From an uncultured Collinsella sp. (GTDB lineage Bacteria > Actinomycetota > Coriobacteriia > Coriobacteriales > Coriobacteriaceae), in assembly GCA_902470915.1 (NCBI GenBank), contig CABRIB010000010.1:1-31693 (forward strand): a stretch of DNA of 31,693 nucleotides. The letters run 5' to 3'. The translations under genes were made by a program, and so were the position numbers. Positions 24,401 through 31,649 of this stretch are shown one piece after another. Under the pieces are notes generated by a model. The model saw nothing but the letters and a program-made list of their open reading frames with translations, was not told the origin of the DNA and made no database searches. Numbering within the stretch: position 1 is the first letter of the stretch; each line of letters begins with the position of its first letter.

Positions 24401-25198
24401 CTACTCGGCGAGCAGGCGGCGCAGTTCTTCTTCGACCGTGTGCACGTAACGGACGCGATCGTTGATACCGCGCATGGTGGGGTTGCAGCTCTCCATCAGA
24501 TAGGGATGGCCCACGACGTTGAGCATGTCGCGATCGTTCTCATTGTCGCCAAATGCCATCATCTCATCGGGCGAAATCCCCAGGACACGACCGTAATCGA
24601 CAAGCGCGGAGCCCTTGCCCGAACCGAAACCGATAAGGTCCGTCCATGCGGTTCCTGACGTCATCACATCGACACGGTCGCCAAAGAGGCGCTCGAAATA
24701 CTCCCGGGCCGCCGGATAATCCACCTCGGGCGTCTGGAAGCCAATCTTAATGACATCCTCGTCGATGTCCTCGGGACGGTCGACCACCGCCACATCGCAG
24801 TGGACCACATAGCGCAAATGGTCGACGAACGCATCGTTGCCGCTCATGGTGTAGATGTGCCCCTCACACGAAAGGGTCATGTCGGTATGGGGATACGCAA
24901 CCACGGTATTCGCGATAACCATAGCAAGGCTACGCTCCATGGAACGCTTGACGACGGCACGCCCCTCGCTCATCACCAGGGTTCCGTTTTCGCATACATA
25001 GGCGAGCTCATCGGCCACCGGGGCAAACAGGTAGCGCAAGCTCGCATATTGACGGCCACTCGCCGGCATAAACACGATACCACGACGATGCAGCTCATCG
25101 ATAAGCTCAAAGGCCTCGGAACGCAGCTCGCGCTCCCCCGGATGCAGCAACGTGCCGTCCAAATCGCATGCAATCAGTTTGATTCCCTCAAGACCCAT
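24401..25198 (-). CDS. HAD-superfamily (Cof-type) phosphatase
   Basis: A 265-residue Cof/YidA-type phosphatase acting on sugar phosphates or similar small phosphates. Motif I is ACDLDGTLL (Asp nucleophile and acid/base), motif II is the Ser in FMPASGRQY, the motif III lysine lies near GSGKGSALVDYG, and motif IV is AFGDNENDRDML. The cap domain lies between motifs II and III. The start is ATG 25198, with GGGGGA seven bases upstream; an in-frame extension to 25273 runs through a hairpin (arms 25227-25235 and 25261-25269). It follows the UreE-like gene by 83 bases on the same strand, but that hairpin may separate the transcripts. Confidence 0.94.
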   Translation of the reverse strand: MGLEGIKLIACDLDGTLLHPGERELRSEAFELIDELHRRGIVFMPASGRQYASLRYLFAPVADELAYVCENGTLVMSEGRAVVKRSMERSLAMVIANTVVAYPHTDMTLSCEGHIYTMSGNDAFVDHLRYVVHCDVAVVDRPEDIDEDVIKIGFQTPEVDYPAAREYFERLFGDRVDVMTSGTAWTDLIGFGSGKGSALVDYGRVLGISPDEMMAFGDNENDRDMLNVVGHPYLMESCNPTMRGINDRVRYVHTVEEELRRLLAE

Positions 25199-25281
25199 AT
25201 GCTTCCCCCAAAGCCTCATATCAACAGCAAGACGGACCTTGATCGGTCGCCCCTCAAAGCCCGTCTTGCGCATACGCGCGC

Positions 25282-25860
25282 TTAGCCGCGCGCCTTTTTT
25301 ACGATCGTAAAGTCTGGAGCCATACTCACAACGGCATCCGCCGCACTCGACGCAAAGCGCCGGTCCGAATCGAGTTCACGGGTAACCGTCGAGAGCCGAA
25401 CGCCCTCGACGCCCCGGAGCATGCGGCCCAAAACAGGCTGCACCGGCGTATACATGCGCACGGTATGCTCGTCCGAATCGCCTCGAAAAAGCGGCGCATG
25501 CATATTGCCGATCTCCCAGCACGCATGCGCGAGCGCAATCGGGTCCATGCGGTCAACTTCGACCAAATAAACCTCGGCGCTGCGCAGGCGCACGACAACC
25601 GCCACGGGCACCGCACCCGTGTGGTCGACGGCGAGCACGTCGCCGTCGGCAAGACGACCGCCGTCGGCAGCATCCAGCCGAACATCGACCGTGCGCCCCA
25701 GCTCCGTCACGCCCACAAACGCGCATACATCAGCCTGGTCCCAATCGAGCAGTAGCTCGTCAACTTCAAAGACGCCGCCCAGCTTCCGGCGAAGCAGGAG
25801 TTCATAGGACGGATCGTTGAGATTTCCCAAGCATGTCGTCGAAACCAGATTTGCAGGCAT
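25282..25860 (-). CDS. UreE-like nickel-chaperone-related protein
   Basis: A 192-residue protein whose middle matches the urease nickel chaperone UreE. GGRLADGDVLAV corresponds to UreE's LRGGDVL region, and HACWEIGNMHAPLF corresponds to ACYHLGNRHVPLQ, retaining the metal-bridging His (His 121) and the GN. VLGRMLRGVEGV corresponds to HVLDDMLRQFGL. The extra His of UreE just before that segment are replaced (YTPVQP), and the usual His-rich tail is absent. No urease structural gene lies nearby. The ATG at 25860 follows the FKBP stop by three bases, so it is tightly coupled to a SlyD-like protein. A role in nickel traffic, perhaps for a [NiFe] enzyme, is inferred. Confidence 0.8.
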   Translation of the reverse strand: MPANLVSTTCLGNLNDPSYELLLRRKLGGVFEVDELLLDWDQADVCAFVGVTELGRTVDVRLDAADGGRLADGDVLAVDHTGAVPVAVVVRLRSAEVYLVEVDRMDPIALAHACWEIGNMHAPLFRGDSDEHTVRMYTPVQPVLGRMLRGVEGVRLSTVTRELDSDRRFASSAADAVVSMAPDFTIVKKARG

Positions 25861-25863
25861 AGC

Positions 25864-26292
25864 CTAGTCCTCGACCTCAACAAGCTCGATATCAAAGTTG
25901 AGGTCCTTGCCGGCCAGCTCGTGGTTGGCGTCGAGCGTCACGGCCTCGGGCGTTACGTCGATGACCACGGCGGGAACGGGCATACCGCTCGGCGTGGACA
26001 GGAAAAGCTTCATGCCCTTCTCGATCTGCTCGATGTTGGGAACCTGTTCGGCCGGGAAGGTAATAACCATCTCGGGATTGTGCTCGCCGTAGGCATCGGC
26101 AGCAGGAATGTGCACGGTCTTCTTCTCGCCCACCTGCATGTCGACAACAGCGGCGTCGAAGCCCTTAATCATCTGACCGGCGCCGCAGGTGAACTCCAGC
26201 GGCTCGCCGCGATCGTAGGAGCTATCGAACTGCGTGCCGTCATCGAGCGTGCCGCGATAATGGGTCTTGACCTTCTTGTCCTGGTTGGACAT
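25864..26292 (-). CDS. SlyD-like FKBP-type peptidyl-prolyl isomerase
   Basis: A 142-residue FKBP with an insert-in-flap domain, as in SlyD: a proline isomerase and folding chaperone, which in E. coli also delivers nickel. The FKBP parts are THYRGTLDDGTQFDSSY and GAGQMIKGFDAAV, then VGEKKTVHIPAADAYGE; the insert spans roughly residues 70-121, and DANHELAGKDLNFDIELVEV closes the fold. The His-rich metal-binding tail of E. coli SlyD is missing. The start is ATG 26292, with GGAGG six bases upstream. The UreE-like gene starts three bases after the stop. That coupling suggests a shared metallocentre job rather than general folding only. Confidence 0.93.
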   Translation of the reverse strand: MSNQDKKVKTHYRGTLDDGTQFDSSYDRGEPLEFTCGAGQMIKGFDAAVVDMQVGEKKTVHIPAADAYGEHNPEMVITFPAEQVPNIEQIEKGMKLFLSTPSGMPVPAVVIDVTPEAVTLDANHELAGKDLNFDIELVEVED

Positions 26293-26412
26293 GGTAACCT
26301 CCGTGATAAGGGCGGCGCACAACGCGGGCCGCCGTGAACATATGGCGCTAACTATACCCTAGTCATACAATTCAATGACAGTTTGCAAAGAAACGCTGCA
26401 ACCGGAGGAACC

Positions 26413-27426
26413 ATGGCATATCCCGTATTTGACCTACACTGCGACACCGCCGACCGAATCGGCTGGGCCACGCTCGATCTCGACCTGCGCTTTACCGCCG
26501 GCACCGACGGTTATTTCCCCGGCGACGAAACGCATCCGCAAGATTTCGACCTCATCGAGGGCAACGCCTGTGCCATCTCGCTCGCAAAGATCGGCAACAC
26601 GCCGTGGGCACAGTGCTTCGCCACGTTTGTCCCCGACGAGATTCCCACCGCCCACGCCGCGCGCTTCCAGGCGCAGATCATGGCGCATATGAGCGGCCAG
26701 GCAATGCTCAACCACGACCGTATGGTCAACGTGCGCAGCGCCGCAGACATTCGCCCCGCGCTCAAGGACGGCAAGGTCGCTTGCATCCACACCATCGAAA
26801 ACGCCACGTTCTTCGCCGAGGACCCCGCGCTGATCGAAGTGCTCAAGAGCTTGGGCGTGCTTATGTCGTCACTCAGCTGGAATGCGCAGGGGCCGCTCGC
26901 GAGCGGCCACGACACCCACGCCGGCCTCACCGCCGCCGGCATCGAGGCACTTACGCAGATGGAGCACGCCGGCATGGTACTCGACGTCTCCCACCTCAAC
27001 GATGAGTGCTTTGACGAGGTTGTCGCCCACGCCACGCGCCCCTTCGTCGCCAGCCACTCCAACTCCCGCGCGGTTTGCGGCGTTAAGCGCAACCTTACCG
27101 ACGACCAGTTCCGCACCATTCGCGACATGGGTGGCATCGTCGGCCTCAACTACTGCAGCGAGTTCCTATCCAACGACGCAACCGACAAGACAGCCGCAGA
27201 CGTCACCTTCGACCAGCTGGCGGCACATATCGAGCACTGGCTTGACCTGGGTGGCGAAAATGTCATCGCGCTCGGCGGCGACTGGGACGGTGCCGCGGTG
27301 CCCGCTTTCCTCTCCGACGCCAGCAAGATGCCCGAGTTCCAGAACATGCTCTCCAAGCACTTTGGCAAGACCGTGATGCAGAAGCTCTGCAGCGACAACG
27401 CGCTTGCCTTCTTTGAGCGTTATTAA
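26413..27426 (+). CDS. M19 (renal-type) dipeptidase
   Basis: A 337-residue zinc dipeptidase of the membrane/renal dipeptidase family, which cleaves dipeptides. The first metal ligands are in FDLHCDTADR near the N-terminus. The bridging Glu is in HTIENATFF, the histidines follow in LDVSHLNDECFD and FVASHSNSRAV, and the late aspartate is in ALGGDWDG. The start is ATG 26413, with GGAGGA upstream. No signal peptide is visible, so the enzyme is cytosolic. It is divergent from slyD and followed by a terminator. Some relatives act on D-amino-acid dipeptides, which is possible here but not shown. Confidence 0.94.
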   Translation: MAYPVFDLHCDTADRIGWATLDLDLRFTAGTDGYFPGDETHPQDFDLIEGNACAISLAKIGNTPWAQCFATFVPDEIPTAHAARFQAQIMAHMSGQAMLNHDRMVNVRSAADIRPALKDGKVACIHTIENATFFAEDPALIEVLKSLGVLMSSLSWNAQGPLASGHDTHAGLTAAGIEALTQMEHAGMVLDVSHLNDECFDEVVAHATRPFVASHSNSRAVCGVKRNLTDDQFRTIRDMGGIVGLNYCSEFLSNDATDKTAADVTFDQLAAHIEHWLDLGGENVIALGGDWDGAAVPAFLSDASKMPEFQNMLSKHFGKTVMQKLCSDNALAFFERY

Positions 27427-27443
27427 TTTCACATCCCTTGAGC

Positions 27444-27477
27444 GGGCCGGCATGCCGAACGGTCGACATGCCGGCCC
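27444..27477 (+). terminator. Dipeptidase terminator
   Basis: GGGCCGGCATG pairs perfectly with CATGCCGGCCC with a 12-base loop, 17 bases after the stop. There is no strong T run. It excludes the TTG at 27438 as start of the next gene, since that would lie in the stem. Confidence 0.7.
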
Positions 27478-27500
27478 GTCCCCAATCTGAAGGACCGCTT

Positions 27501-28277
27501 TTGACGCAGCAGTTTACGATTTCCGTACCCCGACCGGATGGGACGCCCATCCCCGTCGTCGTTACCAAAAAGTGCGTCAAGAACTTCAACCTACGCGTCA
27601 CATCGAGCGGTGAGGTCCACGCCAGCGCGCCGCTCGGCGCCAGCCGCGAGCGTATCGAAGCGTTTGTGAAGCGCAACAGCGCCTGGATTATCAGCCGACT
27701 TGCCCAGCGCGAGCAACGTCAGACGACGGCACAGGAGTCGCTCAGCCCCCACTCGATCATTGCACTTTGGGGCAAGCCCATCACGGTACAGGATGCACTC
27801 GATCATAACTTTGCATCACCCGCACCGCGGCCCAAGCAGGCTACCTTCGCAAGTTTTATGGGTACCGACGAGCCAGACGAACGTCCGCAGGCCAAGTGGA
27901 ACGCGACCCTCGACGGCTTAACGCCCAGTGAGATCCAAGCCCATATTGACCAGCTCTATACGTCCGAGGTCACATCGGCACTGCGAGATATTGTGCACGC
28001 ATACGAAATCGCAATGAGTGTCGCCGTTTCCCGCGTTTCCGTACGCAGCATGAAAACGCGTTGGGGCTCCTGCACGCCCAAATCCGGCGCCGTTCGCATC
28101 GCACGCGAACTTGCCGCCTATCCCATCGAGTGTCTCGACATGGTTGTCGCCCACGAGCTCGTCCACCTGCTCGAGCCAAGCCACAATCAGCGGTTTCACG
28201 CCCTGCTCGACACGTACTGTCCCAACAATAGAGCTCTGTCGCAGCGGCTCAAGCAGCCGCCCCTCAACAAGCTCTAG
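27501..28277 (+). CDS. YgjP-like (DUF45, SprT-type) metallopeptidase
   Basis: A 258-residue protein of the YgjP/DUF45 metallopeptidase group. The zinc site is HELVHLLEPSHNQRFH with the glutamate catalytic, and TRWGSCTPKSGAVRIARELA is the family hallmark upstream. The N-terminal part (FNLRVTSSGEVHASAPLGAS) is the usual small beta domain, and about 50 residues between it and the catalytic region are variable. The start is TTG 27501, with GAAGGA six bases upstream. Family members are thought to act in nucleic-acid/protein quality control, but the substrate is unknown. Its stop lies seven bases from the convergent folB stop, with no terminator between. Confidence 0.88.
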   Translation: MTQQFTISVPRPDGTPIPVVVTKKCVKNFNLRVTSSGEVHASAPLGASRERIEAFVKRNSAWIISRLAQREQRQTTAQESLSPHSIIALWGKPITVQDALDHNFASPAPRPKQATFASFMGTDEPDERPQAKWNATLDGLTPSEIQAHIDQLYTSEVTSALRDIVHAYEIAMSVAVSRVSVRSMKTRWGSCTPKSGAVRIARELAAYPIECLDMVVAHELVHLLEPSHNQRFHALLDTYCPNNRALSQRLKQPPLNKL

Positions 28278-28283
28278 CGTCGA

Positions 28284-28769
28284 CTAGCGCACGCGCTCGA
28301 TCTCGACGCCGCAGCTTGCCAGGGGAAGACCGACGGGAGCCCAAGGCTTATCGAGCTTAACACGCACGCCAAGCAGCAAGGGGTAACGACGCAGCAGCAT
28401 CTGGGCCACACCCTCGGCTGCCGCCTCGATGAGTTTAAACGTATGCTCGCGCAGATAGCCATCGACATCGTGGCACACCGAGCCGTAGTCAATCGAAGCG
28501 TCCAGGCTATCGTGCTCCCCCGCTGCACGCAGGTCGGCATAGAGCACCAAGGACACGATGAACTTCTGGCCCAGCACGTTCTCTTCGGGATACACGCCAT
28601 GGTTAGCAAAAACCTCAAGACCTTCAACGGTGATGCGGTCGGCATGGCGCAGATCGTCATAGCTCACGTGGGGTACCGCCGTTGCGGTGGATATTTCGCC
28701 CCTTCCACGGCGGGCGAGCTCGGCGCCTTCAGTCTTGGTTGCATTCTCGGGCAGTTTCTTGTTGCTCAT
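28284..28769 (-). CDS. folB: Dihydroneopterin aldolase
   Basis: A 161-residue protein whose last 115 residues form the dihydroneopterin aldolase domain: DRITVEGLEVFANHGVYPEE with the conserved Tyr and Glu, then DYGSVCHDV and FKLIEAAAEGVAQ, and VRVKLDKPWAP near the end. The enzyme cleaves dihydroneopterin to 6-hydroxymethyl-dihydropterin in folate synthesis. The N-terminal 45 residues before the domain are extra and of unclear role. ATG 28769 has AAGGAG eight bases upstream, so the extension is likely real. It is the last gene of the folE-HD-folB operon. Confidence 0.94.
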   Translation of the reverse strand: MSNKKLPENATKTEGAELARRGRGEISTATAVPHVSYDDLRHADRITVEGLEVFANHGVYPEENVLGQKFIVSLVLYADLRAAGEHDSLDASIDYGSVCHDVDGYLREHTFKLIEAAAEGVAQMLLRRYPLLLGVRVKLDKPWAPVGLPLASCGVEIERVR

Positions 28770-28812
28770 CGCGATCGTCTCCTTCGTTTAGAACCCCGAC
28801 CGCGCAAACTAA

Positions 28813-29394
28813 CTACACGCGAATCGACAGGTTCTTTTTATCATCGCTCCAGTTGCAAGCATTGCGCGCGGGGCATGCAAAGCAGGCGCGCGACGCTTTG
28901 TCGGCTGCATAGAGCAGACGCTCAAGCGGTTGGCTGTTCACACGCAGCTTTCGATGGCCCAGAATGGCCGTCTTAATGGCTGCGGCATCGGCCGGCTCAA
29001 ACGCCACATCATCGGGCATGCCGCCGAGAATCGCATCAGCGACGCGTTCGCTTGCAACATCATGGGATATACCCGATTCATACTGTTCATCTTTGCCGAT
29101 ATCGTGAAGAAGTGCCGTGGCGTAGATGACCTCGCGGTCAAATTTGAGCTGTTCCTCAAGATTCTTGATCCACATAATGCGAGCGACATCGAGCAGATGG
29201 TCAATACCGTGGCGGCAGAAGATGCGCCCCGATTCCAACTGCGCAATGTTGCCCAGGTGCCGCCGAAACAGCCCGTTGGCACAAATGTAATCAATGCGAG
29301 GCATAGCACCAAAGGGGGCCAGGCCCGAAGCCATGAAGCCGCGACGCGACGTCCCCTCATCGGTCTTCGATGTAAAGTCGTTGACGACCCTCAT
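28813..29394 (-). CDS. HD-superfamily hydrolase in the folate operon
   Basis: A 193-residue HD-domain protein. The metal and phosphate residues are His 62/66, His 97-Asp 98 in ATALLHDIGKDEQYE, His 111, and Asp 165. A C-terminal CX2CX5C motif (Cys 171, 174, 180) followed by NWSDDKKN is a further hallmark I recall from anaerobe relatives. The start is ATG 29394, one base after the folE stop, so it is coupled to folE, and folB follows 43 bases after its stop. Between FolE and FolB the pathway needs removal of the triphosphate of dihydroneopterin triphosphate. This HD enzyme is a fair candidate for that step, but its substrate is not known. A late in-frame Met at residue 31 is an alternative start. 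Confidence 0.88.
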   Translation of the reverse strand: MRVVNDFTSKTDEGTSRRGFMASGLAPFGAMPRIDYICANGLFRRHLGNIAQLESGRIFCRHGIDHLLDVARIMWIKNLEEQLKFDREVIYATALLHDIGKDEQYESGISHDVASERVADAILGGMPDDVAFEPADAAAIKTAILGHRKLRVNSQPLERLLYAADKASRACFACPARNACNWSDDKKNLSIRV

Positions 29395-29395
29395 G

Positions 29396-29953
29396 CTAAC
29401 GGCCCAGCATCCTAAAGAACCGCTCCTCGAGCGCGGGATCGGTCTCAAAGACGCCGCGGCGAGCGAGCGTCACGGTCTTGGTGCCGGGCTTTTGCACGCC
29501 GCGCATCGTCATGCACATGTGCTCGGCTTCCATCAGCACAATCGCCCCTTGGGGAGCAAGATATTCCATGAGGGCATCGGCAACCTGTGCACACAACTGC
29601 TCCTGCAGCTGCAGACGACGGGCATAGACTTCAACCGTGCGAGCGAGCTTAGACAGACCCGCCACGCGACCGTTAGGGATATAGCCGATCGCAGCCTTGC
29701 CATAAAACGGCAGCAGATGGTGCTCGCACAGCGAGTAAAACGTAATGTCGCGCTCAATAACCAAGTCGTTCGAAGCGACGGCAAAGGTTTTGGACAGGTG
29801 CTCCTCGGCACTCTGATCCATACCGCCGGCGATCTCACCATACATACGGGCAACGCGCGCCGGGGTCTCCAGCAGGCCCTCACGAGTTGGGTCCTCGCCT
29901 ATGCCCTCAAGCAACAGCTTAATGGCGGCCTTGACTTTTTCCTGATCGACCAT
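29396..29953 (-). CDS. folE: GTP cyclohydrolase I
   Basis: A 185-residue enzyme that converts GTP to 7,8-dihydroneopterin triphosphate, the first step of folate synthesis. The zinc and catalytic residues are in FYSLCEHHLLPFYGKAAIGY and the later AEHMCMTMRGVQKPG, which supplies the second Cys. The GTP-binding segment is GLSKLARTVEVYARRLQLQEQL. Length is typical. The start is ATG 29953, with GAGG six bases upstream. It starts 66 bases after nrdG and is coupled to the HD-domain gene. Confidence 0.97.
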   Translation of the reverse strand: MVDQEKVKAAIKLLLEGIGEDPTREGLLETPARVARMYGEIAGGMDQSAEEHLSKTFAVASNDLVIERDITFYSLCEHHLLPFYGKAAIGYIPNGRVAGLSKLARTVEVYARRLQLQEQLCAQVADALMEYLAPQGAIVLMEAEHMCMTMRGVQKPGTKTVTLARRGVFETDPALEERFFRMLGR

Positions 29954-30019
29954 CTGGGCCTCACTTTTCCGATTTCACGTTCGCGCTATGGTACCACGCC
30001 CTTTGGCATCGGCCACAAG

Positions 30020-30601
30020 CTACATAGTATGGGTCGAATAGACCGGATCGTCCCGCCAAAGCTCCACAGCGTCGCAAAGCGCAACGCCCTCGCGCACAGC
30101 ACGGGCGCGCGTGGCGTTCATATCAATCACGCGCTGATTGCTCGAGCCCCTAAAGCGCAACGAGATATCGTACAGATCCTGAACGAACGGGCCGTCCACC
30201 AACATATCGAGGCAGGCAAGGATACGGTCCGTCGCCTCGGTATGGTGACGACCACCCGGCATAAGCTCCTCGAGCACGTCGCCGGTGAAGCACCAAATGG
30301 TCTTGCCCGACCCCGCGGGATAGGCCGCACGCACGCGTTCGATAAAGTCAACGAGCCCCGCCTGATTCTCGGGCTCCATAGGCTCGCCGCCCAGAATCGT
30401 CAGGCCATCGATAAAGGGATGATCGAGACTCTCGATAATCTTGTCCTCGACGGCACGATCGAACGGCTCACCCGCAGCAAAGTCCCACGCGACAGAGTTA
30501 AAGCAATTCTTGCACCCACGACGGCACCCGCTCACAAACAGAGAAGTACGAACGCCTTCCCCATCAGCAATGTCGAAATACTTAATGTTCGCGTAATTCA
30601 T
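30020..30601 (-). CDS. nrdG: Anaerobic ribonucleotide reductase activating enzyme
   Basis: A 193-residue radical-SAM enzyme that creates the glycyl radical on NrdD. The [4Fe-4S] motif is SGCRRGCKNC (CX3CX2C) near residue 30, with DGEGVRTSLFVSGC before it and the GGE motif in TILGGEPME. The start is ATG 30601, with GGGAG nine or so bases upstream; a longer frame to 30718 lies in an inverted repeat and is rejected. It follows nrdD after a 426-base gap that carries two inverted repeats, one of which ends right before its ribosome binding site. Coordination with folE is by position only. Confidence 0.95.
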   Translation of the reverse strand: MNYANIKYFDIADGEGVRTSLFVSGCRRGCKNCFNSVAWDFAAGEPFDRAVEDKIIESLDHPFIDGLTILGGEPMEPENQAGLVDFIERVRAAYPAGSGKTIWCFTGDVLEELMPGGRHHTEATDRILACLDMLVDGPFVQDLYDISLRFRGSSNQRVIDMNATRARAVREGVALCDAVELWRDDPVYSTHTM

Positions 30602-30610
30602 AGGTAACTC

Positions 30611-30708
30611 TCCCGGGAGGCCGGGACATATCATCCCGTCCTCAAACATTCTCGGCCTGCGGCCTGCGAAACTGCGGGCGGGACGATATGTCCCGGCCTC
30701 ATGCAAAG
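30611..30708. mobile_element. 98-bp inverted-repeat element with 8-bp direct repeats
   Basis: 21-base inverted repeats (30618-30638 and 30679-30699) match at 20 positions and begin AGGCCGGGACATATC. The unit is bounded by GGTAACTC on both sides (30603-30610 and 30709-30716), like a target-site duplication. It has no coding capacity and looks MITE-like. It sits directly before the nrdG start and its left edge supplies the GGGAG of the nrdG site. Confidence 0.65.
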
Positions 30709-30878
30709 GGTAACTCAATGAACGAAGCGAACATCGAGCATAGGGTTCGAGATCTAATAAAAACTGGGTTACGGCTCAACCGCCATCGCAAGTAAATCGC
30801 AGCTGCAGCTCGAATTATCTCCGCTAAGAACTTCGAGGAGTGAGCAGACCGCATGCCGCATCTCAGCTACGTCAACTT

Positions 30879-31016
30879 GGCCGCCCCGTAGCGAGGCCCC
30901 GGACCTTTGCTCGATATGAGTTCCGCACGAACAGGAGGCGCCAGTGGCGCCTCCGTCGTGAGCCAGGACTGTCCGAAATAGCGAGTAAAGGTCCGGGGCC
31001 TCGCTACGGGGCGGCC
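30879..31016. repeat. 138-base near-perfect inverted repeat after nrdD
   Basis: 35-base arms (30879-30913 and 30982-31016) match at 34 positions, and a second palindrome GGAGGCGCC-AGT-GGCGCCTCC sits at the centre (30934-30954). It begins 11 bases after the nrdD stop. There is no T run at the end. The stretch 30720-30878 between it and the element before nrdG shows no gene. Confidence 0.85.
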
Positions 31017-31027
31017 TGGGATGGTTA

Positions 31028-31649
31028 TTAGAGATGCAGCACGCGGTCGCGGATCTCCTCGGTTCGGCCCTGGTTCCAGAACTGGGTACCGATGTAGCCG
31101 CACGTACGACGAGCGACGTTCATCTTCTCCTGGTCACGATTGCCGCAATTGGGGCACTCCCACACCAGCTTGCCGTCATCCTCGACAATCTTGATCTCAC
31201 CGTCATAGCCGCACACCTGGCAGTAGTCGCTCTTGGTGTTGAGCTCGGCGTACATGATGTTGTCGTAGATGTACTGCATCACGCGAATGACAGCCTTGAG
31301 GTTGTCCTGCATGTTGGGAACCTCGACGTAGGAGATGGCACCGCCCGGCGAAAGCTGCTGGAACATACCCTCGAACTTGAGCTTGTCGAATGCGTCGATC
31401 TCCTCGGACACGTGGACGTGGTAGCTGTTGGTGATGTAGCCCTTGTCCGTCACGCCCGGGATAATGCCAAAACGGCGCTGCAGGCACTTGGCGAACTTGT
31501 AGGTCGTCGACTCCAACGGCGTGCCGTACAGCGAGAAATCGATGTCGCTTGCAGCCTTCCACTCCGCGCACTTGTCGTTCATGCGCTGCATGACGGCCAT
31601 GGCAAAGGGCGTGCCCTCCTTCTCGGTGTGGCTGTGGCCCGTCATGTAC
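31028..31649 (-). CDS. nrdD: Anaerobic ribonucleoside-triphosphate reductase, 5'-truncated
   Basis: The C-terminal part (about 207 residues) of the class III ribonucleotide reductase, which makes deoxynucleotides without oxygen. It includes the thiyl-site barrel segments (SYHVHVSEEIDAFDKL) and the four-Cys zinc site CQVCGYDG...CPNCGNRD. It also has the glycyl-radical loop RRTCGYIGTQFWNQGR. The coding sequence is cut at 31649, where adapter begins; a longer frame running through it would start MGSEMCIRDR, which is adapter translation. It is followed by the big inverted repeat and nrdG. Confidence 0.97.

Noticed and set aside
25282..26292. A urease operon around the UreE-like gene
   Set aside because: Neighbouring genes are a HAD phosphatase, an FKBP and a dipeptidase; no ureABC or ureFGD features are present.
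30840..31103. Short open frames in the inverted repeat after nrdD
   Set aside because: They are mirror translations of the two arms, with no ribosome binding site.
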